64,000 bases of DNA from an uncultured Bacteroidales bacterium (GTDB taxonomy: Bacteria; Bacteroidota; Bacteroidia; Bacteroidales; P3): positions 46,141 through 110,140 of the forward strand of contig CAMVMX010000013.1 in the NCBI GenBank assembly GCA_947168665.1. The letters run 5' to 3'. Both the position numbers and the translations under genes were made by a program. Within the stretch, counting starts at the first letter, position 1; each line of letters begins with the position of its first letter. Positions 35,648 through 43,357 of the stretch are shown in pieces. The notes beneath the pieces were generated by a model, which worked only from the letters and a program-made list of their open reading frames with translations, did no database searches and was not told the DNA's origin.

Positions 35648-36889
35648 TTATTTTACACGCCGCAATGCTACGCAAGCATTCTGTCCGCCAAAGCCGAATG
35701 AGTTGGACAGCGTAATGTCCACCTGGCTTTTGCGGGCGGTGTTGGGGATATAGTCCAGGTCGCAAGCCGGGTCGGGTTCCTGGTATCCGATAGTGGGTGG
35801 CAGCATACCGTGCTTGATGGCCAAGGCGCAGATGATCAGTTCTACAGCACCGGCCGCACCGAGCATGTGGCCAAGCATCGATTTGGTCGAGCTAATCTCC
35901 ACCTTGCGGGCCACCTCCTCGCCCAGTGCTTTTTTGATGGCCATCGTCTCGCTGGCATCGTTGAGCGGGGTGCTGGTGCCGTGGGCGTTGATGTACATCT
36001 TCTCCGTGGGCTGGAAGCAGGCCTCTTCGGCGGCCAGGCGGATGGCCTCGGCTGCATTGCGTCCTTCTGGGTGGGGAGCAGTGTAGTGGTAGGCATCGCA
36101 GGTGTTGCCATATCCGCTCACCTCGGCATAGATTTTGGCTCCGCGTTTGCGGGCGCATTCCTCACTTTCCAGAATCAGGATTCCGGCTCCTTCGCCCATC
36201 ACAAAACCTTTGCGGCGGGCATCGAAGGGTACAGAGGCCGACAGTGGGTCGGGGTTTTGGGTCAAGGCCTTCATGTTGTTGAAGCCAGCCAGGGCAATGT
36301 CGCAGATGGCACTTTCGGCACCGCCGCAAATCATGGCATCGGCACGCCCTTCGCGAATCAGCCTGTAGGCTTCGCCCACAGCGTGGGTGCCGGTGGCACA
36401 GGCCGTCACTACGGGCAGGTTGGGTCCTTGGCAGTTGTATTTGATGGCCACGTTGGCCGAACCGATGTTGGCAATCATCATGGGGATGAAGTGGGGCGAC
36501 ACGCGGCGTGTGCCCTCTTCAATCATCTTGGTGTGCTCGGCGTTGAAAGTCTTGATTCCGCCAATGCCCGAGCCCACAGCGCATCCAATGCGCAACGGGT
36601 CCACGTCAGTGCCTACTTGAAGGCCCGCGTCCGTCATGGCTTGATGGGCTGCCGCCAGGGCAAAGAGTGTATACATGTCATTGCGGCGTACCGTACCCTT
36701 GTCAATGTCATACTCCTCGGGCTTGAAGTCCTTCACCTCACCTGCCACATGGATAGGGAGCGTGTCGCTGTGGGGGGCGGCAATGGGCGCAATACCGCAA
36801 CGGCCTGCCATCAGTCCTTCCCATAAAGACTCGATATTGTTGCCCAGAGGTGTCACACACCCAAGGCCTGTTATATATACCTTATTCAT
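35648..36889 (-). CDS. fabF: beta-ketoacyl-ACP synthase II
   Basis: Condensing enzyme for chain elongation. 413 residues. VYITGLGCVTPLGNN start, active-site Cys in TACATGTHAVGE (about 163), the two His in NAHGTSTPLND and KSMLGHMLGAAGAVE, and the C-terminal NSFGFGGQNACVAL. It follows fabH by 60 bases. No acpP lies in the cluster. Confidence 0.96.
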   Translation of the reverse strand: MNKVYITGLGCVTPLGNNIESLWEGLMAGRCGIAPIAAPHSDTLPIHVAGEVKDFKPEEYDIDKGTVRRNDMYTLFALAAAHQAMTDAGLQVGTDVDPLRIGCAVGSGIGGIKTFNAEHTKMIEEGTRRVSPHFIPMMIANIGSANVAIKYNCQGPNLPVVTACATGTHAVGEAYRLIREGRADAMICGGAESAICDIALAGFNNMKALTQNPDPLSASVPFDARRKGFVMGEGAGILILESEECARKRGAKIYAEVSGYGNTCDAYHYTAPHPEGRNAAEAIRLAAEEACFQPTEKMYINAHGTSTPLNDASETMAIKKALGEEVARKVEISSTKSMLGHMLGAAGAVELIICALAIKHGMLPPTIGYQEPDPACDLDYIPNTARKSQVDITLSNSFGFGGQNACVALRRVK

Positions 36890-36949
36890 AATGTTGTTTC
36901 TTTTTTGTTGATACTGTATTGTTATGAGCCTCTCGGCTCGTGGTTTTGA

Positions 36950-37900
36950 TTAATATCTCATTAACAGCGACCCTGTGGTGAATCCCGATCCGAACCCGCT
37001 CATCACTAACAGATCGCCGCGCTCAATCTTGTTGGCCCTCACCAACTCGTCGAGCAGGATAGGGATGCTGGCAGACGATGTGTTGCCATACTTCTGCACC
37101 GTGGTGGGGTATTGCTCGGGGGTGCCGCCCAGATACTGCTCGATCCCCTTGATGATGCGCAGGTTGGCCTGGTGCAGGAGGAAATACTTCACGTCCGACA
37201 CCTTGTGGCCTGTGTCTTCAAGCAAGCTGCTGATTTCCTTCGAGCAGCTACTCACCGCCATGCGGAACACCTCGCGCCCATTCATCACCATCGGGTGGTC
37301 TACGTAGATACCTTCCTCTTCAAATGGGGTGGGCTCCAGTCGATTGCGCTGGTACAGCACCTCCGTGTTGCTCACGGTGGTGGTGCGGGCACCGAGGTAG
37401 CCGTCGCTGTCTTCCACAATGGCTGCGGCAGCCCCATCGCCGAACAGCACACTCGTCTCGCGCTGTTTCCAGTTGCAGAAACGTGTGGGTTCCTCGGCGG
37501 CCAGAACCAGAATTCTACGGGCGCGGCCTGTCTTTAGGAATGAGTCTGCGATGTCCATAGCATAGACAAATCCTGCACAGGCAATTCTAATGTCAAAGCA
37601 GGGGCATGAGGCCCCGATAGCACCCTGAACGATGCAGCTCATTGAAGGGTACACATAATTGTTGTTCACATTAGAGCAGAGGATATAGTCCAAGTCCTCC
37701 GCTTTCAGGCCTGAGGCCTCCAAAGCGCGCTCTGAGGCGGCAATTGCCAAGTCATATAAACTTTCGTCAGAGAGAATGCGACGTGTTTCTATTCCCGTGC
37801 GGGTGCGAATCCATTCGTCGCTGGTGTCGAAGAACTCCGTCAGCATGTCGTTTGTCACGACCTTTTTGGGCAGAGCACTTCCTGTTCCGATAATCTTCAT
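36950..37900 (-). CDS. fabH: beta-ketoacyl-ACP synthase III
   Basis: Starter condensing enzyme joining an acyl-CoA to malonyl-ACP. 316 residues. IIGTGSALPKKVVTND start, Cys in ACAGFVYAMDIA (about 110), HQANLRIIKG and YGNTSSASIP giving the Cys-His-Asn triad, and GFGSGFTTGSLLMRY end. First gene of the fab run, divergent from a LytTR gene; an inverted repeat (37929-37950) lies 29 bases upstream. Confidence 0.95.
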   Translation of the reverse strand: MKIIGTGSALPKKVVTNDMLTEFFDTSDEWIRTRTGIETRRILSDESLYDLAIAASERALEASGLKAEDLDYILCSNVNNNYVYPSMSCIVQGAIGASCPCFDIRIACAGFVYAMDIADSFLKTGRARRILVLAAEEPTRFCNWKQRETSVLFGDGAAAAIVEDSDGYLGARTTTVSNTEVLYQRNRLEPTPFEEEGIYVDHPMVMNGREVFRMAVSSCSKEISSLLEDTGHKVSDVKYFLLHQANLRIIKGIEQYLGGTPEQYPTTVQKYGNTSSASIPILLDELVRANKIERGDLLVMSGFGSGFTTGSLLMRY

Positions 37901-37928
37901 TACAATAGTCCTTTTTGTTCTTTATCAC

Positions 37929-37950
37929 AAAGGGCACAATTTTGCCCTTT
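37929..37950. promoter_or_regulatory. inverted repeat upstream of fabH
   Basis: AAAGGGCA (37929-37936) with TGCCCTTT (37943-37950), 6-base spacer. On the minus strand it contains GGGCAAAAT, close to the GGGCGAAAT direct repeats near the divergent LytTR gene. A candidate operator; not tested. Confidence 0.4.
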
Positions 37951-38038
37951 TTATAATCCAAAATGAGTTGCAAAGAAACAACGAAAGTTCCAAACCGCAA
38001 TGTTAAATTTAGTATGCCGAGCAATAATGTTGGCTAAA

Positions 38039-38079
38039 GGGCGTTATTGAGGGCGAAATCGTCTTATTTTGGGCGAAAT
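38039..38079 (+). promoter_or_regulatory. direct repeats of a 9-bp motif before the LytTR gene
   Basis: GGGCGAAAT at 38051-38059 and 38071-38079 (start-to-start 20 bases), preceded by a weaker GGGCGTTAT at 38039-38047. LytTR proteins commonly bind two direct 9-bp repeats with a similar spacing, so this may be an autoregulatory site. Inference only. Confidence 0.45.
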
Positions 38080-38099
38080 TTGTTAAATACTCAAGCGAG

Positions 38100-38972
38100 A
38101 TGACCATTGTAAATCAGTTAAAATTATATATTCCCAAGTTTCTCACACAGAAAAAGACCAACATCCTTTTCTTTGTCTTGGTACTCCTTTTCTCGGCCTT
38201 TTTTGTGGCCGTTTATCAGCCCCTCGGGCTCTTGAATCCCCCCCCACTCCTCACTTCCCTCCACCATCGCCTCTATTCCATCATCCTTGTCCTCATCGGC
38301 CTTGCAGTGTTCAGTATCAGTCGGCGGGTACTCTTTTTAGTGCAGCAACGTGTCTCGATCAGTCTCGGGGGCTATTTCCTATGGGTAGGGGTTGAGTTCA
38401 TCATGCTTGTCGCCTCGCTTTCGTTCATTGCCTGGAATCTCAACGAAGACTCCAGCGTCACATACCCCCTGATTGCAGAGCGCACAGCCATTAGTATCAT
38501 AGGCCTCCTCGCCATGCCTTACATCGTGTCCGTCCTCGTTTTCCTTCTGCAGCAAAAGCGGTTGGAGATAGCTTCGCTTACCAGCCAGCTTGACCAGACC
38601 ACAGTCGGAACCCCCGTTGTGGGGCGCGAGGATGTCCTCCAGTTCTACGACAAAGGGGGCAAACTCGTGCTGGCCACCAAATGCAGCAATGTCCTCTACA
38701 TCGAGGCGGCCGACAACTACACCGTCATCCACTTCCTCAGCAGTGAGAAAGAAGATACCTTGGTACTCCACAACTCCCTCAAAAACATTGCGGAGACCTT
38801 TTCCTCTCAAGGTATGGTGCGTTGCCACAGGGGTTACCTGGTCAACCTTGCCAACGTAAAGTACATGCGCAAAGAGAAAGACGGCCTCGTTCTCGAGATT
38901 GCCCATTGCGACAGGCTCATCCCCGTGTCCAAGACCTATGCCCACGATGTGGTCCAGCAGTTCGCCAATTAG
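38100..38972 (+). CDS. membrane-anchored LytTR-type transcription regulator (second copy)
   Basis: 290 residues. Four hydrophobic segments (about 20-150), then a LytTR domain (about 180-290: LQFYDKGGKLVLATKCSNVLYIEAADNY in parts, MVRCHRGYLVNLANVKYM, LIPVSKTYAHDVV). Same build as the 18459-19304 product. Divergent from the fabH-led lipid cluster with 199 bases between, so control of that cluster is possible. Confidence 0.88.
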   Translation: MTIVNQLKLYIPKFLTQKKTNILFFVLVLLFSAFFVAVYQPLGLLNPPPLLTSLHHRLYSIILVLIGLAVFSISRRVLFLVQQRVSISLGGYFLWVGVEFIMLVASLSFIAWNLNEDSSVTYPLIAERTAISIIGLLAMPYIVSVLVFLLQQKRLEIASLTSQLDQTTVGTPVVGREDVLQFYDKGGKLVLATKCSNVLYIEAADNYTVIHFLSSEKEDTLVLHNSLKNIAETFSSQGMVRCHRGYLVNLANVKYMRKEKDGLVLEIAHCDRLIPVSKTYAHDVVQQFAN

Positions 38973-39122
38973 TGAAAGGTGAGTGGGCTAACGTGTGGTT
39001 GACTTGGACTTTTGGCGACTTCAACCACTCGTACAACCACACATTTTGATGTTAAAACCGACGCTTCGGGCAATAAAAATGCCCTGCTTCCGTTAAACCA
39101 TGTAATTTAATAATCAAGCATC

Positions 39123-39374
39123 ATGTTAGGAATACTTTTTACCGTAATTGTAGGGGCTCTCTCCGGCTTTTTGGCTGGCAAACTGATGAAAGGCTCTGGC
39201 TTTGGTTTCCTCGTCAACCTGCTCGTAGGCATCGTTGGCGGCTTTCTGGGGGGCAACCTCCTCGCCTGGTTAGGCATCAACTGGGGCAAGACCTTCATCG
39301 GCTACCTGGTCACCTCGCTCATTGGTGCCATCATCCTGTTGTGGGTAGTATCCCTTCTCACCAAAAAGAAATAA
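39123..39374 (+). CDS. GlsB/YeaQ/YmgE family small membrane protein
   Basis: 83 residues and three hydrophobic, glycine-rich segments: ILFTVIVGALSGFLAGKLM, GFLVNLLVGIVGGFLGG, and YLVTSLIGAIILLWVVSLL, ending in lysines. This is the pattern of the transglycosylase-associated/GlsB family, often stress-related. Alone, with a terminator after it. Confidence 0.85.
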   Translation: MLGILFTVIVGALSGFLAGKLMKGSGFGFLVNLLVGIVGGFLGGNLLAWLGINWGKTFIGYLVTSLIGAIILLWVVSLLTKKK

Positions 39375-39413
39375 GGGATAGTCTACTGCCTCCGCGCCTC
39401 TGTGTACCATTAG

Positions 39414-39454
39414 AAAGAGTGGGCCGCCAGAATCCAACGGCGCCCACTCTTTTC
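39414..39454. terminator. bidirectional terminator
   Basis: Perfect 11-bp stem AAAGAGTGGGC (39414-39424) with 39442-39452, followed by TTTTC on the plus strand. It sits between convergent ends: 40 bases after the GlsB-type gene and 16 bases past the stop of the restriction-like operon. Confidence 0.85.
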
Positions 39455-39469
39455 TTGTTTGGATTATGC

Positions 39470-41056
39470 CTAAATCAGCCGTGCGACGCTGATTTTCTTC
39501 CATTTCTTACCCATGCCCAACAGGTAAGCGTCCTGGTTCTTTATCAGCAGTTCGCCTTTGCCGAGGGCTGCAATATCCTGCCGCAAGTTCTGCATCTCGC
39601 GTTGGCTGAGTCCGTAAAGGTCTCGCAGCACACTGTCGTTGATTGTCTGCTGCTTCATTATCAACGGGTATTGGGCGTTGGTGTAGAAGTCGAAATACTT
39701 GCTTCTGTAGCTGTCCATACTCTGGGTGGCCAGTATGATACTCATCCCCTTGTTGCGTCCCACGGCTATCAAGTTGCGCAGCGGTCTGTTGTCGAACCCT
39801 AACATATAGTGGGCCTCGTCAATAATGGTAAAGTGGCGCAGCTCCACACATTCTTCGCTCGTGGCCTGTGGCGGCAGCTGTTCATATATCGAGTTCAATT
39901 TAGAAATCATGAAGTACACGATAGCCTTGGCCAGCACCCCCTCCTTCGGGTAGCTGTCCAGTTTCACGATAAAGCTGTTGTCCACCAGCGATGTGCTGTC
40001 CTGCTCGGCAAAGATATTTCCCCTCACCATCTGGCTCAGCACCGAGCTGATACTGTCCATAATCTCAGCGTCTTTCTGCCTTGCTTGGTAGCAGTTCAGC
40101 AGCCGCTGTAGTGAAAAGGGGCGGTACCCCGTCTGTTGGTATGCGTCCATGATGGCTTCGCTCAGCCGATTCGACATATTGGCGCTTATCTTTGTGTTGT
40201 CCAGTGCTGTGAGGGCCGATGCCAGTTCTGTGGAATACAGATTCACCTCGTTGATACTGCTGTGCGAGAAGTCCCTGAACGGGGTGAATGGCAGGGGATG
40301 CTGCATCGGGTCGAGGATTGCAGTCTCGTCCACCTCCAGATAATTCAGCCACGCCCTGTTCTTCGGGTCCGAAAACTCTCCCTTATAGTCGAACAACAGG
40401 AAGTTCACCGGGTAGTTTGTGTCCACCGTTTCCTGTCTCAGTCGGCTGGCCAGCAATGCCAGCAGGTTTGTCTTTCCGCTGCCGGTTGTGCCGGCAATGA
40501 GGATTTGCGTGTTGTTCACATCGCGTCCGTTCAGGTCCAGCGTGGCATCCATATCTCCCTCATAGGTGCCTATGCTGATGTTCAGTCTTGGTATCTTGTA
40601 GGTCTTTTTGCGGGTGCCATACTGTGCCATCAGGCATTCTTCCAAATGGTTTTCTTCCATCAGCCAGTCACGTCCGAGCAAAATCTCGTATGCCACAATC
40701 CGCGACAGTGTTGCCTGCTCCTCCCAGTTCACGTTGCATTTGGCATACCGCAGTTTCAGCAAGGGGGCGTATATCTTCCCCAGGTCATTCTTCGTGAAAA
40801 AACTCGGCACTATCCGCTGGCTGCTTTTCGACAGTGCTACGGCCTCCACAGCCTTCATGTCGCGCGGTGTGCGCAGGCTCAGCCCTGTCAAGAAACATAT
40901 CCGCATCACCATATTGTTGTTCAGCTGAATACGTTTCCGTCCTCCTGCCTGTTTCAAGTTCAGGCGTTGCTCTATAGTCGTCTTCAGTTCCAGCAGACTG
41001 TCTACAATGTTTTCTGCCTGCCGCAGATTCGAAAATTCTATGTTCATAGCCGTCAT
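39470..41056 (-). CDS. HerA-type ATPase with DndE-like N-terminus
   Basis: 528 residues, last gene of the five-gene operon. C-terminal two thirds are a HerA/FtsK-like ATPase (DUF87 type): Walker A AGTTGSGKTNLLALLASRL (about 186-196), LLFDYKGEFSD, Walker B FTIIDEAHYML, and ATQSMDSY. The N-terminal ~110 residues (FSNLRQAEN, MVMRICFLTGLSLRTP, LLKLRYAKCNVNWEEQATLSRIV) resemble DndE, the DNA-nick-binding protein of phosphorothioation systems; this link is weaker than the ATPase call. HerA proteins pump DNA and often work with a nuclease. ATG 41056 leaves 2 bases to the upstream stop; 41047 is an alternative. Confidence 0.85.
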   Translation of the reverse strand: MTAMNIEFSNLRQAENIVDSLLELKTTIEQRLNLKQAGGRKRIQLNNNMVMRICFLTGLSLRTPRDMKAVEAVALSKSSQRIVPSFFTKNDLGKIYAPLLKLRYAKCNVNWEEQATLSRIVAYEILLGRDWLMEENHLEECLMAQYGTRKKTYKIPRLNISIGTYEGDMDATLDLNGRDVNNTQILIAGTTGSGKTNLLALLASRLRQETVDTNYPVNFLLFDYKGEFSDPKNRAWLNYLEVDETAILDPMQHPLPFTPFRDFSHSSINEVNLYSTELASALTALDNTKISANMSNRLSEAIMDAYQQTGYRPFSLQRLLNCYQARQKDAEIMDSISSVLSQMVRGNIFAEQDSTSLVDNSFIVKLDSYPKEGVLAKAIVYFMISKLNSIYEQLPPQATSEECVELRHFTIIDEAHYMLGFDNRPLRNLIAVGRNKGMSIILATQSMDSYRSKYFDFYTNAQYPLIMKQQTINDSVLRDLYGLSQREMQNLRQDIAALGKGELLIKNQDAYLLGMGKKWKKISVARLI

Positions 41057-41058
41057 TG

Positions 41059-43068
41059 TCAATCGTTTATAGTGTTTAGTGGTACACCGAAATAACCCTC
41101 CTCCACTGTTGTCTGTTGCTCCTCCACATTGCGTACCAGTGTATACGACTTCGCCACAAAGGGCTCCAGCCTCACATAGTCGCGGTCCTTCCGTATTTCC
41201 GATGTCGTGCACAGCAATATCGTCTGGCTCGCCAGCCGGGGGAAATACTCTTCCATCAGTGCGTCGCGGCTCGCCTCGTCCAGCACTCCCATCACCGTGT
41301 CTATCATCACTGGCGGGTTGTAGTCGCCCAGGTTGCGCAGCACTTTCAGCAGCACCTGGATGAATATCTGCTTCGAGGCGGCGTTCAGGTTTGTCAGGCT
41401 TATCTCATTTCCGTGTGTGTGGTACAGGCGTATGGCAAAATGCTCCAGCGTGTCGCTCAGTTCCACCCTTGCAATGCAATCCTTGTAAGCCAGCAGCAGC
41501 TTGTTCAACTGTTGCTTCATTTCTGTTTCAATCTGCGACTTCTTCCGTTTCAGCAGTGCGCTGCTGATTTCTGCAAACAGGGGCTTCAGCTTTGCCAGGG
41601 TGTCGTACCGTGGGTCGGGTTCTTGCTGTATCTGAACGTCAAATTTGTGAATCTTGTTGTCAATGCCCCTTATCTTCCCTTCCAGCTCCCGGGCCTCGTC
41701 CTTCAGCTGGTCCAGCCGCTTCTTTTGGCTCTCATAGTCGTTGATCAGCTCCTCGCTTCCCTGTTGCAGCGATGCCTCCAAGGCCGCTTTCTGCAGGTTC
41801 AGGTTCTCTATGTCGTCCAGCTGGTCGTCGATGTCCTGCCTCATGCGGTCCAATGCCGGGAAGTTGTTGAACGCACCCATCTTCATCAAGCCGTCCAGAC
41901 TTTCCACATCGTTGTCGTCCAGATAGCTGTAGGGGTCATTGCGCTGCATCGACTGCTGCTCCGCCACCAGGTGTTCCACCATGTTCTGCTCGTCGACATT
42001 GGGCACACACAGAGCCAGGCTTTTCATATACTCCAGCAGCCTGTGGGCGATGTCGCGCAGCGTCTCCACCGTATAGCTGCCATCCTGTTCCTTTTTCAGA
42101 CTTTCGCGCAGATGCACTATCTGCTCTATCTCGTCCTTCATCGAGTATGCCAAGTGCGACACAAACACATTCTGCTCTATCTCGTCCACAAAGGCCTTCA
42201 GCTCCTCGCCGTATCGCTCTGCCCGCTCGCCTATGGTCTTTATCTGTGCCGTCACCGTGTCCAGCTTCACCCGTTGGGCCCGAGCCTCTTCGGCGCCGTT
42301 CTTGGCGGCGGTATACAGCTCTTGTATGTCAGCCAGATACTTGTATATCCCGTCTTGGTCGGTGGTGTTCTGCTCCAGCTGTTTTTGCAAGTCCTTCTTC
42401 TCCTCACACAGGCGGTCGTATGCCGCGGCCTCCTGTTGCGCCTCTAATCGCCGTTGCGCCCACTGCTGCTGCACCCGCTCGGCATTCGCGCTCAGCTGCA
42501 CGAATTTCTTAAACCCCATCACATTCTCTATGTTGTCCTGTATGATTTGGGCAAACACATTCTTCTTCATCAGCTCGCTCGTCTGCATTGCGTCGAATAG
42601 GAAATACTTGCTCAACTCCTCGGGCAGATTGGCGCGGATAATCTTGTTCACCTGCTGCTCTCCCTCGGCGCGGTCGCGTGCCGACGATGCGCTGCCGTAT
42701 GAGAAGACTGTCCCATCCATGTTCAGCATCACGCTCTCCACGGGCTTCCCGCTGTCGTTGAGGATATAGGTCCGCCGCATCACATACTCCTTTGTGGCTG
42801 ATAGTATCTGGCCCGAGAAAGCCAGCTCCAGCTCTATCTTCGGGGCCTCATGTCCCCGTGCCCCGTCGTTCAGCAGCTCGGTGAACTGCTCGCGGTTGCG
42901 TATCTTCAGCCCATACAGCGCTCCGCACACTGCTTCAAACAGGGTGGTCTTTCCCCCGCCGTTCTGACCTCCTATCAGCACGATACTCCGCTCGTCGCTC
43001 ACCCTCAGGTCCAGGTCCAGCGACAGGTAAGTCTTGTAGTTCCTTATTTTTACTCGTTCTATTATCAT
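41059..43068 (-). CDS. DndD-like SMC/ABC ATPase
   Basis: 669 residues. N-terminal Walker A IGGQNGGGKTTLFEAV (about 33-48), the DndD-type segment YFLFDAMQTSELMKK (about 152-166), then long coiled-coil arms (about 195-530) with an LEGKIRGIDNKIHKFD-type hinge, and a C-terminal half with NEISLTNLNAASKQIF in the signature position and VMIDTVMGVLDEASRDAL as Walker B and D-loop. DndD normally has LSxGE, so the signature is degenerate. The DndD family supplies ATPase for phosphorothioation; here it sits beside a methyltransferase and Res. 3 bases from the small gene. Confidence 0.85.
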   Translation of the reverse strand: MIIERVKIRNYKTYLSLDLDLRVSDERSIVLIGGQNGGGKTTLFEAVCGALYGLKIRNREQFTELLNDGARGHEAPKIELELAFSGQILSATKEYVMRRTYILNDSGKPVESVMLNMDGTVFSYGSASSARDRAEGEQQVNKIIRANLPEELSKYFLFDAMQTSELMKKNVFAQIIQDNIENVMGFKKFVQLSANAERVQQQWAQRRLEAQQEAAAYDRLCEEKKDLQKQLEQNTTDQDGIYKYLADIQELYTAAKNGAEEARAQRVKLDTVTAQIKTIGERAERYGEELKAFVDEIEQNVFVSHLAYSMKDEIEQIVHLRESLKKEQDGSYTVETLRDIAHRLLEYMKSLALCVPNVDEQNMVEHLVAEQQSMQRNDPYSYLDDNDVESLDGLMKMGAFNNFPALDRMRQDIDDQLDDIENLNLQKAALEASLQQGSEELINDYESQKKRLDQLKDEARELEGKIRGIDNKIHKFDVQIQQEPDPRYDTLAKLKPLFAEISSALLKRKKSQIETEMKQQLNKLLLAYKDCIARVELSDTLEHFAIRLYHTHGNEISLTNLNAASKQIFIQVLLKVLRNLGDYNPPVMIDTVMGVLDEASRDALMEEYFPRLASQTILLCTTSEIRKDRDYVRLEPFVAKSYTLVRNVEEQQTTVEEGYFGVPLNTIND

Positions 43069-43071
43069 GGC

Positions 43072-43293
43072 TCATTTCTGTTTTATCTTCATCACTGCCG
43101 CCTCGATGATGTTGCCTGTATCCTCGTCGTTGGTATCCATGCTCTCGGCTCTGAGGGTGTGGTAGGGGCGCAACACCTCCTCCTTCAGCCAGTCGAAGTC
43201 CACCTCGTGCCGTTGGCATATTTGCTCGATGGTGTCCAGGTCCTCCCGGCGGATGCCGTAATGTACAAACGATATGTCTATTCCTTTCTTCAT
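43072..43293 (-). CDS. 73-residue protein in the restriction-like operon
   Basis: MKKGIDISFVHYGIRREDLD... 73 residues, acidic and probably helical, with a lysine tail. No domain known to me by sequence; similar small proteins are said to accompany DNA-modification operons. The tight spacing (3 bases) to the DndD-like gene and the gap of 64 bases to the Res-like gene place it in the operon. It may be an adaptor, regulator or anti-nuclease. Confidence 0.75.
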   Translation of the reverse strand: MKKGIDISFVHYGIRREDLDTIEQICQRHEVDFDWLKEEVLRPYHTLRAESMDTNDEDTGNIIEAAVMKIKQK

Positions 43294-43357
43294 GAGTGTT
43301 TTTTTATTAGGTTTCTAGTCTTTCTAGTTTCTATAGCTTTTCTATATACTCCCCCTC

